A DNA stretch of 64,000 nucleotides from CAYFZO01 sp965211995 (GTDB taxonomy: Bacteria; Pseudomonadota; Gammaproteobacteria; Poriferisulfidales; Oxydemutatoraceae). Location: positions 124,001 through 188,000 of the forward strand of contig OZ243040.1 in the NCBI GenBank assembly GCA_965211995.1, given 5' to 3'. Positions 56,022-64,000 of the stretch are shown in pieces. The position numbers were made by a program, and so were the translations under genes. The notes under the pieces are model-generated. The model searched no databases. It had not been told where the DNA came from and saw only the letters and a program-made list of their open reading frames with translations. How positions within the stretch are numbered: position 1 is the first letter of the stretch; each line of letters opens with the position of its first letter.

Positions 56022-58253
56022 ATGGTTCAAAGCGTCACTCAAAAGAAGGATCGGCGGCCATCGGTGCTGCGCGTCGCCGTTTTTCCGCCGGCGCCGCCCG
56101 ACCGGGTCTTCGATTACCTGCCCGCACCCGGAAGCGGCGATCAGGTGGTCGCGGGCTGCCGCGTGCGGGTCACTTTCGGACGGCGGCGGCAGGTCGGTAT
56201 CGTCGTCGCAGCCGGCGTCCGGTCGTCGGTTGAGGAAAGCAGGTTGCGCCCAATCGAGGCGGTGCTCGACAACCGGCCGGTACTGCCCGCCGAGTTGCTT
56301 GATCTGCTGCAATGGACGGCGCGCTATTACCAGTATCCGATCGGGCGTGTCCTGCAACAGACCGTGCCCCGGCTGATCCGTCGCGGCGATGCTTTGTGCG
56401 AGGGGCAAACGCGCATCTGGGAGGCACGTGGCGGCGGGGATGCGCCTGAGCGCCTCGCAAAAGCCCCCTTGCAGCAGCAGGTGTTCACCCTGCTCGCCGA
56501 GCGCGGGCCGCTGAGCGCAGAAGACTTGAACGGCGCCCTGCCCGGCTGGCGTCGTCCGATGCGGGCGCTGGTCGAGAAGGGGCTTGCCGCCGTGCGCACG
56601 CAGGCGCCCCCGGATGCGCCTGGTGCAACGTACGCGCCGTCGCCGCACCGTCTCAACCAGGAACAGGCCGATGCGCTCGCCCGGATCACCGCCGCCGCTG
56701 CGTTTGAATGTCACCTGATCGAAGGCGTCACCGGCAGCGGCAAGACCGAGGTTTATCTGCGCGCCGCCGAGGCGGTGCTGAACCGCGGCGGGCAGGTGCT
56801 GGTGCTGGTGCCCGAGATTGGGCTGACCTCGCAGACCGTCTCGCGCTTTCGCGAACGCTACGGCGCGGTGGTGTCGGTGTTTCATTCGGGCCTGAGCGAG
56901 CAGGCGCGTCTGCATACCTGGTCGCGCGCGCGGACCGGCGCCGCGAAAGTTGTCATCGGCACGCGCTCGGCGACGTTCCTGCCGTTCAAGTCGCCGGCGA
57001 TGATCGTCGTGGACGAGGAGCACGATGCCTCGTACAAGCAGCAGGAGAGCCTGCGCTATCACGCGCGCGATCTCGCGATCAAGCGCGCAAAGTTGCTCGA
57101 CGTGCCGGTTGTGCTCGGCAGCGCGACCCCGTCGCTCGAGTCGCTGCGCAACGCGGCGGGCAAACAATACCGCCATCACCGCTTGCGCCGGCGCGCCGGC
57201 GGCGCCGCGATGTCGGAATTCGAGATCATTGACCTGCGCGGGCGGCGCGTCGCGGGCGGCGTGTCCGACTTGCTGCTCGCCGAGGTCGGCGACCGCCTCG
57301 CGCGCGACGAGCAGGTGTTGTTGTTTTTGAACCGGCGCGGTTACGCAACGCAAGTGCTGTGCCACGATTGCGGCGAGGTCGTTGCTTGCACCAACTGCGA
57401 CGTGCCGCTGGTTTATCACCTGAGCGCCGACGCGATGTGCTGTCACCACTGCGGGCATTACGCGCGCCGGGCCGAACGGTGCGGGCAGTGCGGCGGTACC
57501 GACCTCAAGGACACCGGCGTCGGCACCGAGCGCATCGAGGAGGAATTGAAGGCGGCGTTCCCGCAAGTCGGCGTCACACGCATGGACGCCGACGCGGTGC
57601 GTCGCAAGGGCGAACTCGACAAGCGCCTCGAGCAGATCCGCGCAGGCGGCGCGCGCATCCTCGTCGGCACTCAGATGCTGTCGAAAGGGCATCATTTTCC
57701 GCGGGTGACGCTGGTCGGTATTCTGAACGTTGACCAGCGCCTGTTCGCGCCCGACTTCAGGGCGCTCGAACGCCTCGGGCAACTGGTGGTGCAGGTGTCG
57801 GGCCGCGCCGGGCGCGGTGACGCGCCGGGCAAAGTCTGCCTGCAGACCCATCACCCGGACAACCCGCATTTGCTGAGTCTTGTGCGCGACGGCTACGCCA
57901 AGTTCGCCCGTCGGCTGCTCGCAGCGAGGGCGCAGGCGCGACTGCCGCCGTATCACTTTCTGTGCCTGGTGCGCGCGGGCGCCGCGGACGCTGCGGCGGC
58001 GGCGGACTTTCTCAAGGCCGTGCGTGCGGGACTCAAGCCCGGCGCCGACCGATACGGCGTCGGCCTGTCCGGCCCCTCGCCGATGATTGTCGAAAAGCGC
58101 GGCGGGCGTTATCGCGCGCAGTTGCTGTTGAGCGCCGCCGACCGCACCGCGCTGAACCGCTGTCTCAGCGAGGCGCTGCCCGGTGTGCGCGCCCTCAAGG
58201 GCTTTCGCCGCGTCGTCTGGCACGTGGACGTTGACCCGATTGAGGTCGAGTAG
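56022..58253 (+). CDS. priA: Primosomal protein N' (replication restart helicase PriA)
   Basis: A 743-residue helicase that reloads the replisome at stalled forks. The N-terminal 3'BD domain (VLRVAVFPPAPPDRVFDYLP) precedes the helicase core: Walker A GVTGSGKTEVYLRAAE, DEEHDASYKQQ as DEAH-type Walker B, and GSATPSLESL. Zinc-binding cysteines are in CHDCGEVVACTNC and CCHHCGHYARRAERCGQCGG. The C-terminal part (QVSGRAGRGDAPGKVCLQT) is typical. It is followed by argS after 555 bp. Length is normal. Confidence 0.97.
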   Translation: MVQSVTQKKDRRPSVLRVAVFPPAPPDRVFDYLPAPGSGDQVVAGCRVRVTFGRRRQVGIVVAAGVRSSVEESRLRPIEAVLDNRPVLPAELLDLLQWTARYYQYPIGRVLQQTVPRLIRRGDALCEGQTRIWEARGGGDAPERLAKAPLQQQVFTLLAERGPLSAEDLNGALPGWRRPMRALVEKGLAAVRTQAPPDAPGATYAPSPHRLNQEQADALARITAAAAFECHLIEGVTGSGKTEVYLRAAEAVLNRGGQVLVLVPEIGLTSQTVSRFRERYGAVVSVFHSGLSEQARLHTWSRARTGAAKVVIGTRSATFLPFKSPAMIVVDEEHDASYKQQESLRYHARDLAIKRAKLLDVPVVLGSATPSLESLRNAAGKQYRHHRLRRRAGGAAMSEFEIIDLRGRRVAGGVSDLLLAEVGDRLARDEQVLLFLNRRGYATQVLCHDCGEVVACTNCDVPLVYHLSADAMCCHHCGHYARRAERCGQCGGTDLKDTGVGTERIEEELKAAFPQVGVTRMDADAVRRKGELDKRLEQIRAGGARILVGTQMLSKGHHFPRVTLVGILNVDQRLFAPDFRALERLGQLVVQVSGRAGRGDAPGKVCLQTHHPDNPHLLSLVRDGYAKFARRLLAARAQARLPPYHFLCLVRAGAADAAAAADFLKAVRAGLKPGADRYGVGLSGPSPMIVEKRGGRYRAQLLLSAADRTALNRCLSEALPGVRALKGFRRVVWHVDVDPIEVE

Positions 58254-58808
58254 TCGGCTCCGGGTCGGCGGCGCGATGTTTTTTATACGGGGGTTATCAG
58301 GGAAAGTTGATATTGCCGTCGTGCTCAATTTGCAATTTCGCCCATCCGGGTTTTCTCTTGCGGCCCGCCCGCATAACGAACTGACGCGGCGGATCTTTCT
58401 TCGGCGGCTTTCCACGCGGCCTCGGCGGCGGGCCGAGCAATGCGCGGGCGGCTTTATCCGGTTTGTTTTTTTCACTGAGCGGTCGTGTGGACTTGCCCGC
58501 CCCGGCGGTCAATGCTCGCTGATGATCTCCTTTTAGATCCGCAAATCACGCGGATTGATGCAGAGGGGTGCGACTCGGGAATATAAAAGGTGGAAAAGTT
58601 CAGGCCGTGCTCGGCGTGAGCATGGCCGCACACGGCAAACCCGGCCACGCTGCAAGGCAATTTCTCGGAGAAAACAGAACCCGCAGAAGCGCGTGCACGG
58701 CAAACCCGGCCACGGCGCAAAACAACGCGCATGGCAAAAATTCCTCTCTTATCTGCGGATTTATCTTCCGCGGCATTACAATAGCCGTTTACCGAGGCGA
58801 ACCGGCTC
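58254..58808. other. 555-bp gap between priA and argS
   Basis: No gene I can defend. Two copies of CACGGCAAACCCGGCCACG occur at about 58630 and 58696. GATCCGCAAATCACGCGGATTG near 58533 resembles the dispersed motif at the purM-purN gap. TACAAT at 58777-58782 is a possible -10 of argS. A 71-codon, Pro/Lys-rich frame on the minus strand (58297-58512) is noted but unsupported. Confidence 0.5.
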
Positions 58809-60566
58809 ATGCAGGAAACCATCAGACAGTGGCTTGATCAAAGTCTTGCCGAGTTGCACGCCGCGGGGACGGTCGCCGAAACCGTCGAGCCCCGCGTAAC
58901 CGCCTCGAAGCGAAAAGCCCACGGCGATTACGCGAGCAGCGTTGCGTTGGTGCTGGCGGAACGCACCGGCGTCAGCGCGCGCGAAATGGCGGCGAAGATC
59001 ATCGAGCATCTGCCGGCGCAGGCCGCGCTTGAAAAAGTCGAGATCGCGGGACCCGGGTTCATCAATTTTTATCTTAAAAGCGACGCCGAGAACAGTGCGT
59101 TTTCGGCCGTGCTCGCGGATATCGCCGCGCACGGCGAGCGCTACGGCTGTGGCTGGGTCGAGGGCGCGCCGCGCGCGTTGGTCGAGTTTGTTTCGGCCAA
59201 TCCGACCGGTCCGCTGCACGTCGGGCACGGCCGCGGCGCCGCCTGCGGCGCAACCGTCGCCGCGCTGCTCGAAGCCGCCGGCTATGAGGTCGAGCGCGAG
59301 TATTACGTCAACGACGCCGGGCGGCAGATGGACATTCTGACGGTGTCGGTGTGGTTGCGTTATCTCGAACTCGGCGGCGAAGAGGTCGAGTTTCCGCAAG
59401 TCGGCTACCGCGGCGACTATATCTGGGACCTCGCCGCCGAGGTCAGACGCACTCGCGGCGACGAGTTGCATCGGCCGTTCGGCGAAGCCTGCGTCGGCCC
59501 GTCTGACGCCGCCGCCGACCCCGTCGCCGCTGAAAAGCGCATGGACGCCCTGATCGTGAACTGCAAGCGCCTGCTCGGCGAGGCTTACGCCGCGGTCGCG
59601 GACGTCAGCGTCAATGCGATACTGAACAACATCCGCGCCGAACTCAAAAACTTCGGCGCCGACTACGACCATTGGGTTTCTGAAAAACAACTGTTCGCTT
59701 CGGGCGAGATCGAAAAAGCCGTCGCAAGCCTCAGGGACCAAGGCCATCTTTACGAGCGCGACGGCGCCGTGTGGTTCCGTTCCTCGGCTTTCGGCGACGA
59801 AAAAGACCGCGTGGTCGTGCGCGCCGGCGGGCAGATGACCTATTTCGCGTCCGACGTCGCTTATCACCTCAACAAGTTCGAGCGCGGCTACGATCTGATC
59901 GTCAACGTTTGGGGCGCCGACCACCACGGCTATCTGCCGCGTCTGCGCGCCGCGGTCACAGCGCTCGGCCTCGACGAGAGCAAGATAAAGATTATCCTGG
60001 TGCAATTCGTAAGGCTTTACCGTAACGGCGTCAAAGTCCGGATGTCCACCCGCGGCGGGCAGTTCGTGCCCTTGCGCGAATTGCGCGAGGAAGTCGGGCG
60101 CGACGCCGCGCGGTTTTTCTACGTGATGCGAAAATCCGGCCAGCACGTGGACTTTGACCTCACCCTCGCCAAGTCGGAGAGCAACGACAATCCGGTGTAT
60201 TACATCCAGTACGCGCACGCGCGGATCTGCAACGTGTTCCGTGAACTCGAACACAGAGAACTTGGGTTTGCGCCGAACGCGGACGCGGTCGCGCATCTGA
60301 CGCAGCCGCAGGAGGAAGTTTTGATCAAGCGGCTGTGCCGCTATCGCGGCGCGCTCGAATCCGCGGCGACCGAAATGGCGCCGCACCTGCTGCTGAATTT
60401 TCTGCGCGAACTCGCGGCGGAATTTCACACCTACTACAACGATTGTCAGTTCCTGGTTGACGATGACGACGTCCGCAACGCGCGCCTGGCTTTGATCGGC
60501 GCGGTGCGGCAACTGTTCGCCAACGGTCTCGGGTTGCTCGGCGTATCGGCGCCGCGGAAGATGTGA
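58809..60566 (+). CDS. argS: Arginyl-tRNA synthetase ArgS
   Basis: A 585-residue class I synthetase. The N-terminal Add-1 tRNA-binding domain is followed by NPTGPLHVGHGRGA, the HIGH motif as HVGH. YYVNDAGRQMDIL, WGADHHGYLPRL and KVRMSTRGGQFVPL, the KMSKS-like site, follow. The C-terminal DALR helical domain contains YIQYAHARICNVFREL and ends GLLGVSAPRKM. Its TGA overlaps the next GTG by 4 bp. Confidence 0.97.
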   Translation: MQETIRQWLDQSLAELHAAGTVAETVEPRVTASKRKAHGDYASSVALVLAERTGVSAREMAAKIIEHLPAQAALEKVEIAGPGFINFYLKSDAENSAFSAVLADIAAHGERYGCGWVEGAPRALVEFVSANPTGPLHVGHGRGAACGATVAALLEAAGYEVEREYYVNDAGRQMDILTVSVWLRYLELGGEEVEFPQVGYRGDYIWDLAAEVRRTRGDELHRPFGEACVGPSDAAADPVAAEKRMDALIVNCKRLLGEAYAAVADVSVNAILNNIRAELKNFGADYDHWVSEKQLFASGEIEKAVASLRDQGHLYERDGAVWFRSSAFGDEKDRVVVRAGGQMTYFASDVAYHLNKFERGYDLIVNVWGADHHGYLPRLRAAVTALGLDESKIKIILVQFVRLYRNGVKVRMSTRGGQFVPLRELREEVGRDAARFFYVMRKSGQHVDFDLTLAKSESNDNPVYYIQYAHARICNVFRELEHRELGFAPNADAVAHLTQPQEEVLIKRLCRYRGALESAATEMAPHLLLNFLRELAAEFHTYYNDCQFLVDDDDVRNARLALIGAVRQLFANGLGLLGVSAPRKM

Positions 60567-61090
60567 CGCGGGCCAAGGACTATAAGCACGTCGGCGGCAG
60601 GGACAGCGCCGCGCCGCGTGCGTCTCCGGGCAGGAGGCCGGGCTTCGCGGCGGGCCTCGCGCTCGGTCTTGCGCTCACGGTGGCGGTGCATTTCTATCAC
60701 GTATTGCAGCGCGCACCCGCGCCGGCGGCGATCGCAACTGAGCCGGCGCCGCAAGCCGACACTCGCGACGAACAGACGCAAGACTACGACTTTTTCCGGA
60801 TCCTGTCGGAGATGGAGATTGTCGTGCCCGAGCACGAGCCGGTTGACCCGGCGTCCCTCCCCACTTACATCCTGCAAGCCGGATCGTTCCGAACCCGGCG
60901 TACCGCCGAGTTCCTGCAGGAAAAGCTCAAAACGCTCGCTCTCGAATCGGAAGTCCAGCAGGTCGAGATGAACGACGGCAGCGTCTGGTACCGCGTTCGC
61001 CTCGGCCCTTACGACAGCCTGTCCCGCGTCAACAATATCCGCCTCAACCTGCGCAAGCAGGGGATCGAGTCGTTGCTCAAGCGGCGTTGA
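60563..61090 (+). CDS. SPOR-domain inner-membrane protein
   Basis: A 175-residue single-pass protein. It has a basic cytoplasmic N terminus, one membrane helix (about residues 28-46, FAAGLALGLALTVAVHFYHV), a linker and a C-terminal SPOR domain (TYILQAGSFRTRRTAEFLQE and WYRVRLGPYDSLSRVNNIRL). SPOR domains bind denuded glycan strands at the septum. The GTG start at 60563 overlaps argS (GTGA). The argS-SPOR pair is usual in gammaproteobacteria; hslV would often follow but is not here. Its last codons belong to a 263-bp duplication. Confidence 0.9.
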   Translation: MTRAKDYKHVGGRDSAAPRASPGRRPGFAAGLALGLALTVAVHFYHVLQRAPAPAAIATEPAPQADTRDEQTQDYDFFRILSEMEIVVPEHEPVDPASLPTYILQAGSFRTRRTAEFLQEKLKTLALESEVQQVEMNDGSVWYRVRLGPYDSLSRVNNIRLNLRKQGIESLLKRR

Positions 61091-61583
61091 GCGGTGTTTG
61101 TCCCGCCGGTTTTCGCGCGACGGCGTCCGGTGTTTCAGCGTTGATCGCGTCGAGGCGCACGCGCGCGTCGTCGTCGTAGCGGCCAAAATGTTTTTTCATC
61201 GAGCGCAAGTACAGCGGGTCGCAGTCTGTCTGCAGCAAGTCGCGCACCGGGTATTTCGGCGCCGCCGGCGTTGCGCTGATGGTCCATGCCCCGGCGTTGC
61301 TGTTCCTTGATCTGAGCGAGCAGGGGGTCGAGCCGTTGCTCAAGCGGCGTTGAGCGGTGTTTGTCCCGTCAGTTTTCGCGCGGCGGCGTCCAGTGTTTCG
61401 GCGTTGATCGCGTCGAGGCGCACGCGCGCGGCGTCGTCGTAGCGGCCAAAATGTTTTTTCATCGAGCGCAAGTACAGCGGATCGTAATATGTCTGCAGCA
61501 AGTCGCGCACCAGGTTTTCGGCGCCGCCGGCGTTGCGCTGATTGATCCATGCCTCGACTTTGCTCTTCCCCGCGTGGCGCGCC
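61058..61583. repeat. 263-bp tandem duplication covering SPOR and selU gene ends
   Basis: Copy 1 (61058-61320) and copy 2 (61321-61583) keep a constant 263-bp offset at many landmarks: CGTTGCTCAAGCGGCG (61071/61334), TTGATCGCGTCGAGG (61141/61404), GGCCAAAATG (61181/61444). Each copy starts with the last codons of the SPOR gene and continues through the reverse complement of the selU 3' end. Copy 1 of selU codes DAINAETPDAVARKPAG in place of DAINAETLDAAARKLTG. Similarity fades in the last 45 bp. Confidence 0.9.
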
Positions 61584-62389
61584 AGCGTTTGCAGCGCGCT
61601 CTCCAGCAGGGCCTTGTCTTCGACGAAGTGACGGTATTCTCGGATCAGGAATTCGGTGCGTGCGCCGACGCCGGCTTCTACGCGCACACATTCGGCGGCG
61701 CGCATCGCCTCGAGCAAGGCGGTCGGCATCTGAATCTTGCCGATGCGCCGGCTTTCGGCCTCGATATACGCCGGCCGGTCGGAGGCGAGGCCGCACAGGA
61801 CGCGGCACAGCAGGCTTTCAAAACGTTTCTGCGAGGGCTGTTTGCTCGTGACGGGCGCGCCGAGCACCGAGCCGCGGTGGTTGGCGAGCGCTTCGAGGTC
61901 AACGATCTGGGCGCCGTGTTCGGCGAGGCTCGCAAGCAGCAGGCTCTTGCCGGTGCCGGTGCATCCGCACAGCACCTTGAAGCGCAGCCGCGGCGCGGTC
62001 TGCGCGAGTGTTGCCACGACCATTTTGCGGTATGCCTTGTAGCCGCCGGGCAGTTGCTCGGCGCGCCATCCGATCTCGTGCAGCACGTGGGTCAGGGCGG
62101 CGCTGCGGATACCGCCGCGCCAGCAGTACACCAGCGGACGCCAGTCGCCGCCGCGGTCTTGGAAATGCGTTTGCAGATGCTTTGAGATGTTGTCCGCGAC
62201 CAGCGCCGCGCCGCGTTTCTTCGCTTCGAATGAGGAGATGCGTTTGTGGAGCGTGCCGATTTCAGCGCGCTGCGTATCGTCGAGCACCGGAAAATTGTGC
62301 GCACCCGGGATATGGTCGTCGCCGTATTCGGCGGGCGAGCGCACGTCTATGATTTCTTCAAAACGGCTTATTTGTGCTAGTGTCCACAT
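61340..62389 (-). CDS. selU: tRNA 2-selenouridine synthase SelU (MnmH)
   Basis: A 349-residue enzyme that replaces sulfur by selenium at the wobble 2-thiouridine of tRNA-Lys, -Glu and -Gln, with selenophosphate. The rhodanese domain has EIIDVRSPAEYGDDHIPGAH and the active Cys in VYCWRGGIRSA. The P-loop domain has GCTGTGKSLLL and ANHRGSVLGA, and ends near YYDPLYLRSMKKHFGR. I use ATG at 62389 so as not to overlap selD; ATG 62446 adds 19 residues. It is divergent from selD, its selenophosphate supplier. Confidence 0.93.
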   Translation of the reverse strand: MWTLAQISRFEEIIDVRSPAEYGDDHIPGAHNFPVLDDTQRAEIGTLHKRISSFEAKKRGAALVADNISKHLQTHFQDRGGDWRPLVYCWRGGIRSAALTHVLHEIGWRAEQLPGGYKAYRKMVVATLAQTAPRLRFKVLCGCTGTGKSLLLASLAEHGAQIVDLEALANHRGSVLGAPVTSKQPSQKRFESLLCRVLCGLASDRPAYIEAESRRIGKIQMPTALLEAMRAAECVRVEAGVGARTEFLIREYRHFVEDKALLESALQTLARHAGKSKVEAWINQRNAGGAENLVRDLLQTYYDPLYLRSMKKHFGRYDDAARVRLDAINAETLDAAARKLTGQTPLNAA

Positions 62390-62414
62390 CCTTTCGAGCG
62401 CGTTTTCATCGGTG

Positions 62415-63473
62415 ATGTCAAACCTGAAGCAGCCAAACCGGATCAAACTGACGGCATTGTCTCACGGCGGCGGTTGCGGCTGCAAAATAGCGCCCGCGAT
62501 GCTCGCCGAATTGCTCGCCGACGCGGCCCGGGATCCGGGCGGCGCGTCGCGCGATCTGCTCATCGGCGGCGACACCAAAGACGACGCCGCGGTGTTTGCA
62601 TTGAGCGGCGACCGCGCGGTGGTCGCGACGACGGACTTCTTCACGCCGATCGTTGACGACCCCGAAGACTTCGGCCGCATCGCCGCCGCGAACGCGCTCT
62701 CCGACGTTTACGCGATGGGGGCGAGGCCCTTGTTCGCGCTGAACATCGTCGGTATGCCGGTGGACAAGGTGCCGCCCGCGGTCATCGCCGCGGTACTCAA
62801 GGGCGGGCGGCGCGTCTGCGCGCAGGCGGGCGCTGTGATCGCCGGCGGCCATTCGATTGACTCGGCGGAGCCGATCTACGGCCTCGCCGTCATCGGCGAC
62901 GCACACCCCGACCGGATCAAAAGCAACGCCGGCGCGAAAGCGGGCGACGCGCTGATTCTGAGCAAGCCGCTCGGCATCGGCGTCATCGCCGCCGCGATCA
63001 AGCGGGGAGTCGCGTCCGACGGGGCGTCTGCAGAGATGTTGCGCTGGGCGATGTTGCTGAACGCGACCGGCGAGAAACTCGGTGTTTGCGCCGGCGTGCA
63101 CGCGATGACCGACGTCACCGGTTACGGCCTGCTCGGTCACCTGCTCGAGATGTGCGAAGCCTCCGGCGTCGGTGCCGGCCTGCGCCTGCGGCGGGTGCCG
63201 GCGCTCGAGTCCGCGCGCGCGCTGCTTGCGCAAGGCGTTGTCAGCGGCGCTGCGCGGCGCAACCGCGACGGTTGTGCCGGGCGCGTGGATTTTGGCGCCG
63301 CCGATGAACGCGATATCAACCTGCTGTGCGATCCGCAGACCAACGGCGGTTTGCTCGTCGCCTGCGCGCCCGGTGACGCCGCCGAAGTGTCGGCGTTGTT
63401 CAGGCGCGACGGTTGCGAGAGCGCCTGCGTGATCGGCGAAGTCGCCGCTTCCCCCGGCGTTCGCGTGGTCTGA
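62415..63473 (+). CDS. selD: Selenide, water dikinase SelD (selenophosphate synthetase)
   Basis: A 352-residue ATP-dependent synthase of selenophosphate. The ATG at 62415 gives MSNLKQPNRIKLTALSHGGG and then CGCK, so the active residues are Cys21 and Lys24. The active site is Cys, not selenocysteine (no in-frame TGA). Further motifs: IGGDTKDDAAVF, NALSDVYAMGARPLFALNIV and AMTDVTGYGLLGHLLEMCEA. It is divergent from selU with a 25-bp gap between starts, so selenium is used at least for tRNA modification. Confidence 0.95.
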   Translation: MSNLKQPNRIKLTALSHGGGCGCKIAPAMLAELLADAARDPGGASRDLLIGGDTKDDAAVFALSGDRAVVATTDFFTPIVDDPEDFGRIAAANALSDVYAMGARPLFALNIVGMPVDKVPPAVIAAVLKGGRRVCAQAGAVIAGGHSIDSAEPIYGLAVIGDAHPDRIKSNAGAKAGDALILSKPLGIGVIAAAIKRGVASDGASAEMLRWAMLLNATGEKLGVCAGVHAMTDVTGYGLLGHLLEMCEASGVGAGLRLRRVPALESARALLAQGVVSGAARRNRDGCAGRVDFGAADERDINLLCDPQTNGGLLVACAPGDAAEVSALFRRDGCESACVIGEVAASPGVRVV

Positions 63474-63844
63474 GCGGTTTGATGCAAGTCCGCAGCGTCC
63501 GTCGGGGCCGTGGATTGCGCGGGTTGGCGCAAATCAAAGCCGGGTTTTTGCATTGAGGCGAAACGCCTGCGGCCGCGGCTTCAGAACGGGTGCCCGCATC
63601 CGTTTGTGCGCCGGGGAAATACGCGGTTGCAGCGCGCTGTCGGTTTCCGGCTCAGGCCTGCGTTCCTCTGTGTGATCTGCGGCTTGATCTTTCCTTGCCG
63701 TGCGCACGCGAAACGCGCTGCTTGCCGAACTTGAGGTAGCTGTCCCTTTTGATCTGTTTTGCCGTGCGCGCGCGAGAAACGCAGGTTGGGGCTTGAAGCG
63801 GGTCAGCATAAATCCGCCGGGGCGGGCAGGTTTATAATGTCGGC
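63474..63844. other. 371-bp gap between selD and nadA
   Basis: No gene is seen. Two imperfect copies of CTTGCCGTGCGCACGCGAAACGC lie at about 63694 and 63760. A perfect TATAAT at 63833-63838 lies just seven bases before the nadA ATG, with no good -35. If it is the real -10, the mRNA would be nearly leaderless. Confidence 0.5.
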
Positions 63845-64000
63845 ATGACTGTGCAGACGGCTCATATTCCGGAAATACGGGCGCCCGTCACCGCCGACGT
63901 TTGCGCGTTGTCCCCCGAATACGGCGACGACGAGCGGCGGGAAAAAATGCGGCGCATCAAGCGCAAGTTGAAAGCGCTCGACGCGGTGCTGGTCGCCCAT
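63845..64000 (+). CDS. nadA: Quinolinate synthase NadA (N-terminal part)
   Basis: The first 52 codons of a gene running off the window. MTVQTAHIPEIRAPVTADV starts the translation and RRIKRKLKALDAVLVAH is the end, which equals the NadA beginning where LKALDAVLVAHYY is the dihydroxyacetone-phosphate binding strand. NadA is a 4Fe-4S enzyme that makes quinolinate for NAD. The ATG at 63845 is the only reasonable start seen. The rest of the enzyme and the cluster cysteines lie outside. Confidence 0.75.
   Translation, partial: MTVQTAHIPEIRAPVTADVCALSPEYGDDERREKMRRIKRKLKALDAVLVAH

Noticed and set aside
56004..58475. An 823-codon frame opposite priA
   Set aside because: Antisense shadow of PriA. The composition (His/Arg/Ala-rich) is typical for the complement of a GC-rich gene.
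58297..58512. A 71-residue basic protein on the minus strand
   Set aside because: Pro/Lys/Arg-rich with no family, no clear ribosome binding site; may be chance in a GC-rich gap.
58776..60512. A 578-codon frame opposite argS
   Set aside because: Antisense shadow of ArgS, without domains.
61077..61808. A 243-codon minus-strand frame at the selU end
   Set aside because: It joins an out-of-frame shadow of selU with the duplicated selU tail (copy 1). The tail is real sequence homology but there is no gene start.
62415..62490. Selenocysteine in SelD
   Set aside because: The active-site position is TGC (Cys) in GGGCGCK, with no in-frame TGA and no SECIS-like need.

Overview
The window reads as a chromosomal segment of a gammaproteobacterium, probably marine or aquatic. 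Several gene neighbourhoods match the order usual in Pseudomonas-like gammaproteobacteria: mrcA with aroK-aroB and gltB; hda with purM-purN and a DUF3108 gene; rpsO-pnp; guaB-guaA-tadA-mltF; priA-argS-SPOR. Core genes are GC-rich, start often with GTG or TTG, and mostly carry recognisable -10 elements. The intergenic spaces are unusually rich in tandem duplications and remnants, as in a genome under relaxed selection. A symbiotic or host-associated life is possible but not shown.

Layout. 1-4.2 kb: end of yggS, then a surface-glycan set (GT4, NodU/CmcH-type carbamoyltransferase, GT2). 5-15.6 kb, minus strand: a CAU-anticodon tRNA, rpoD, a 71-bp satellite, dnaG, gltB, aroB and aroK. 15.7-25 kb: mrcA (PBP1A), an unusual three-domain glycosyltransferase (GT32-GT2-GT62/Anp1-like), hda, a CDP-alcohol phosphatidyltransferase, purM, purN and DUF3108. 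25.4-30.2 kb: rpsO, pnp with its 3' end tandemly duplicated, msrB, a small 4Fe-4S ferredoxin and an XylA-type oxygenase reductase. 30.2-38.2 kb: dksA with a histone-H1-like tail, xseA, guaB, guaA, a 63/64-bp satellite, tadA, mltF.

38.2-42.8 kb: a lower-GC hydrocarbon-oxidation cluster with XylM/AlkB-type hydroxylase, GST-like protein, 68-aa membrane protein, FadL/TodX-type outer-membrane channel and DUF4242 protein, framed by a clear promoter and terminators. Its likely reductase lies 8.5 kb away, across housekeeping genes. 42.9-46.9 kb: two IS3-family copies bracketing a low-GC cargo gene and an IS1595-type element with a perfect 8-bp target duplication. 47-49 kb: a periplasmic cupin resembling DddY-type DMSP lyases, and rraA. 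49.4-55.3 kb: rpmE, a thermonuclease-like protein, hemH, then a decayed defence-like patch (HsdM-like fragment, frameshifted ABC-type ATPase, broken DUF4276 gene, HNH nuclease). 56-64 kb: priA, argS, SPOR protein, selU, selD and the start of nadA.

The most interesting items are the split hydrocarbon monooxygenase with its uncharacterised accessory genes, the GT32-GT2-GT62 fusion, the putative DMSP lyase, the H1-tailed DksA, the decayed ATPase/DUF4276 pair, and the repeated local tandem duplications, some of which copy gene 3' ends.
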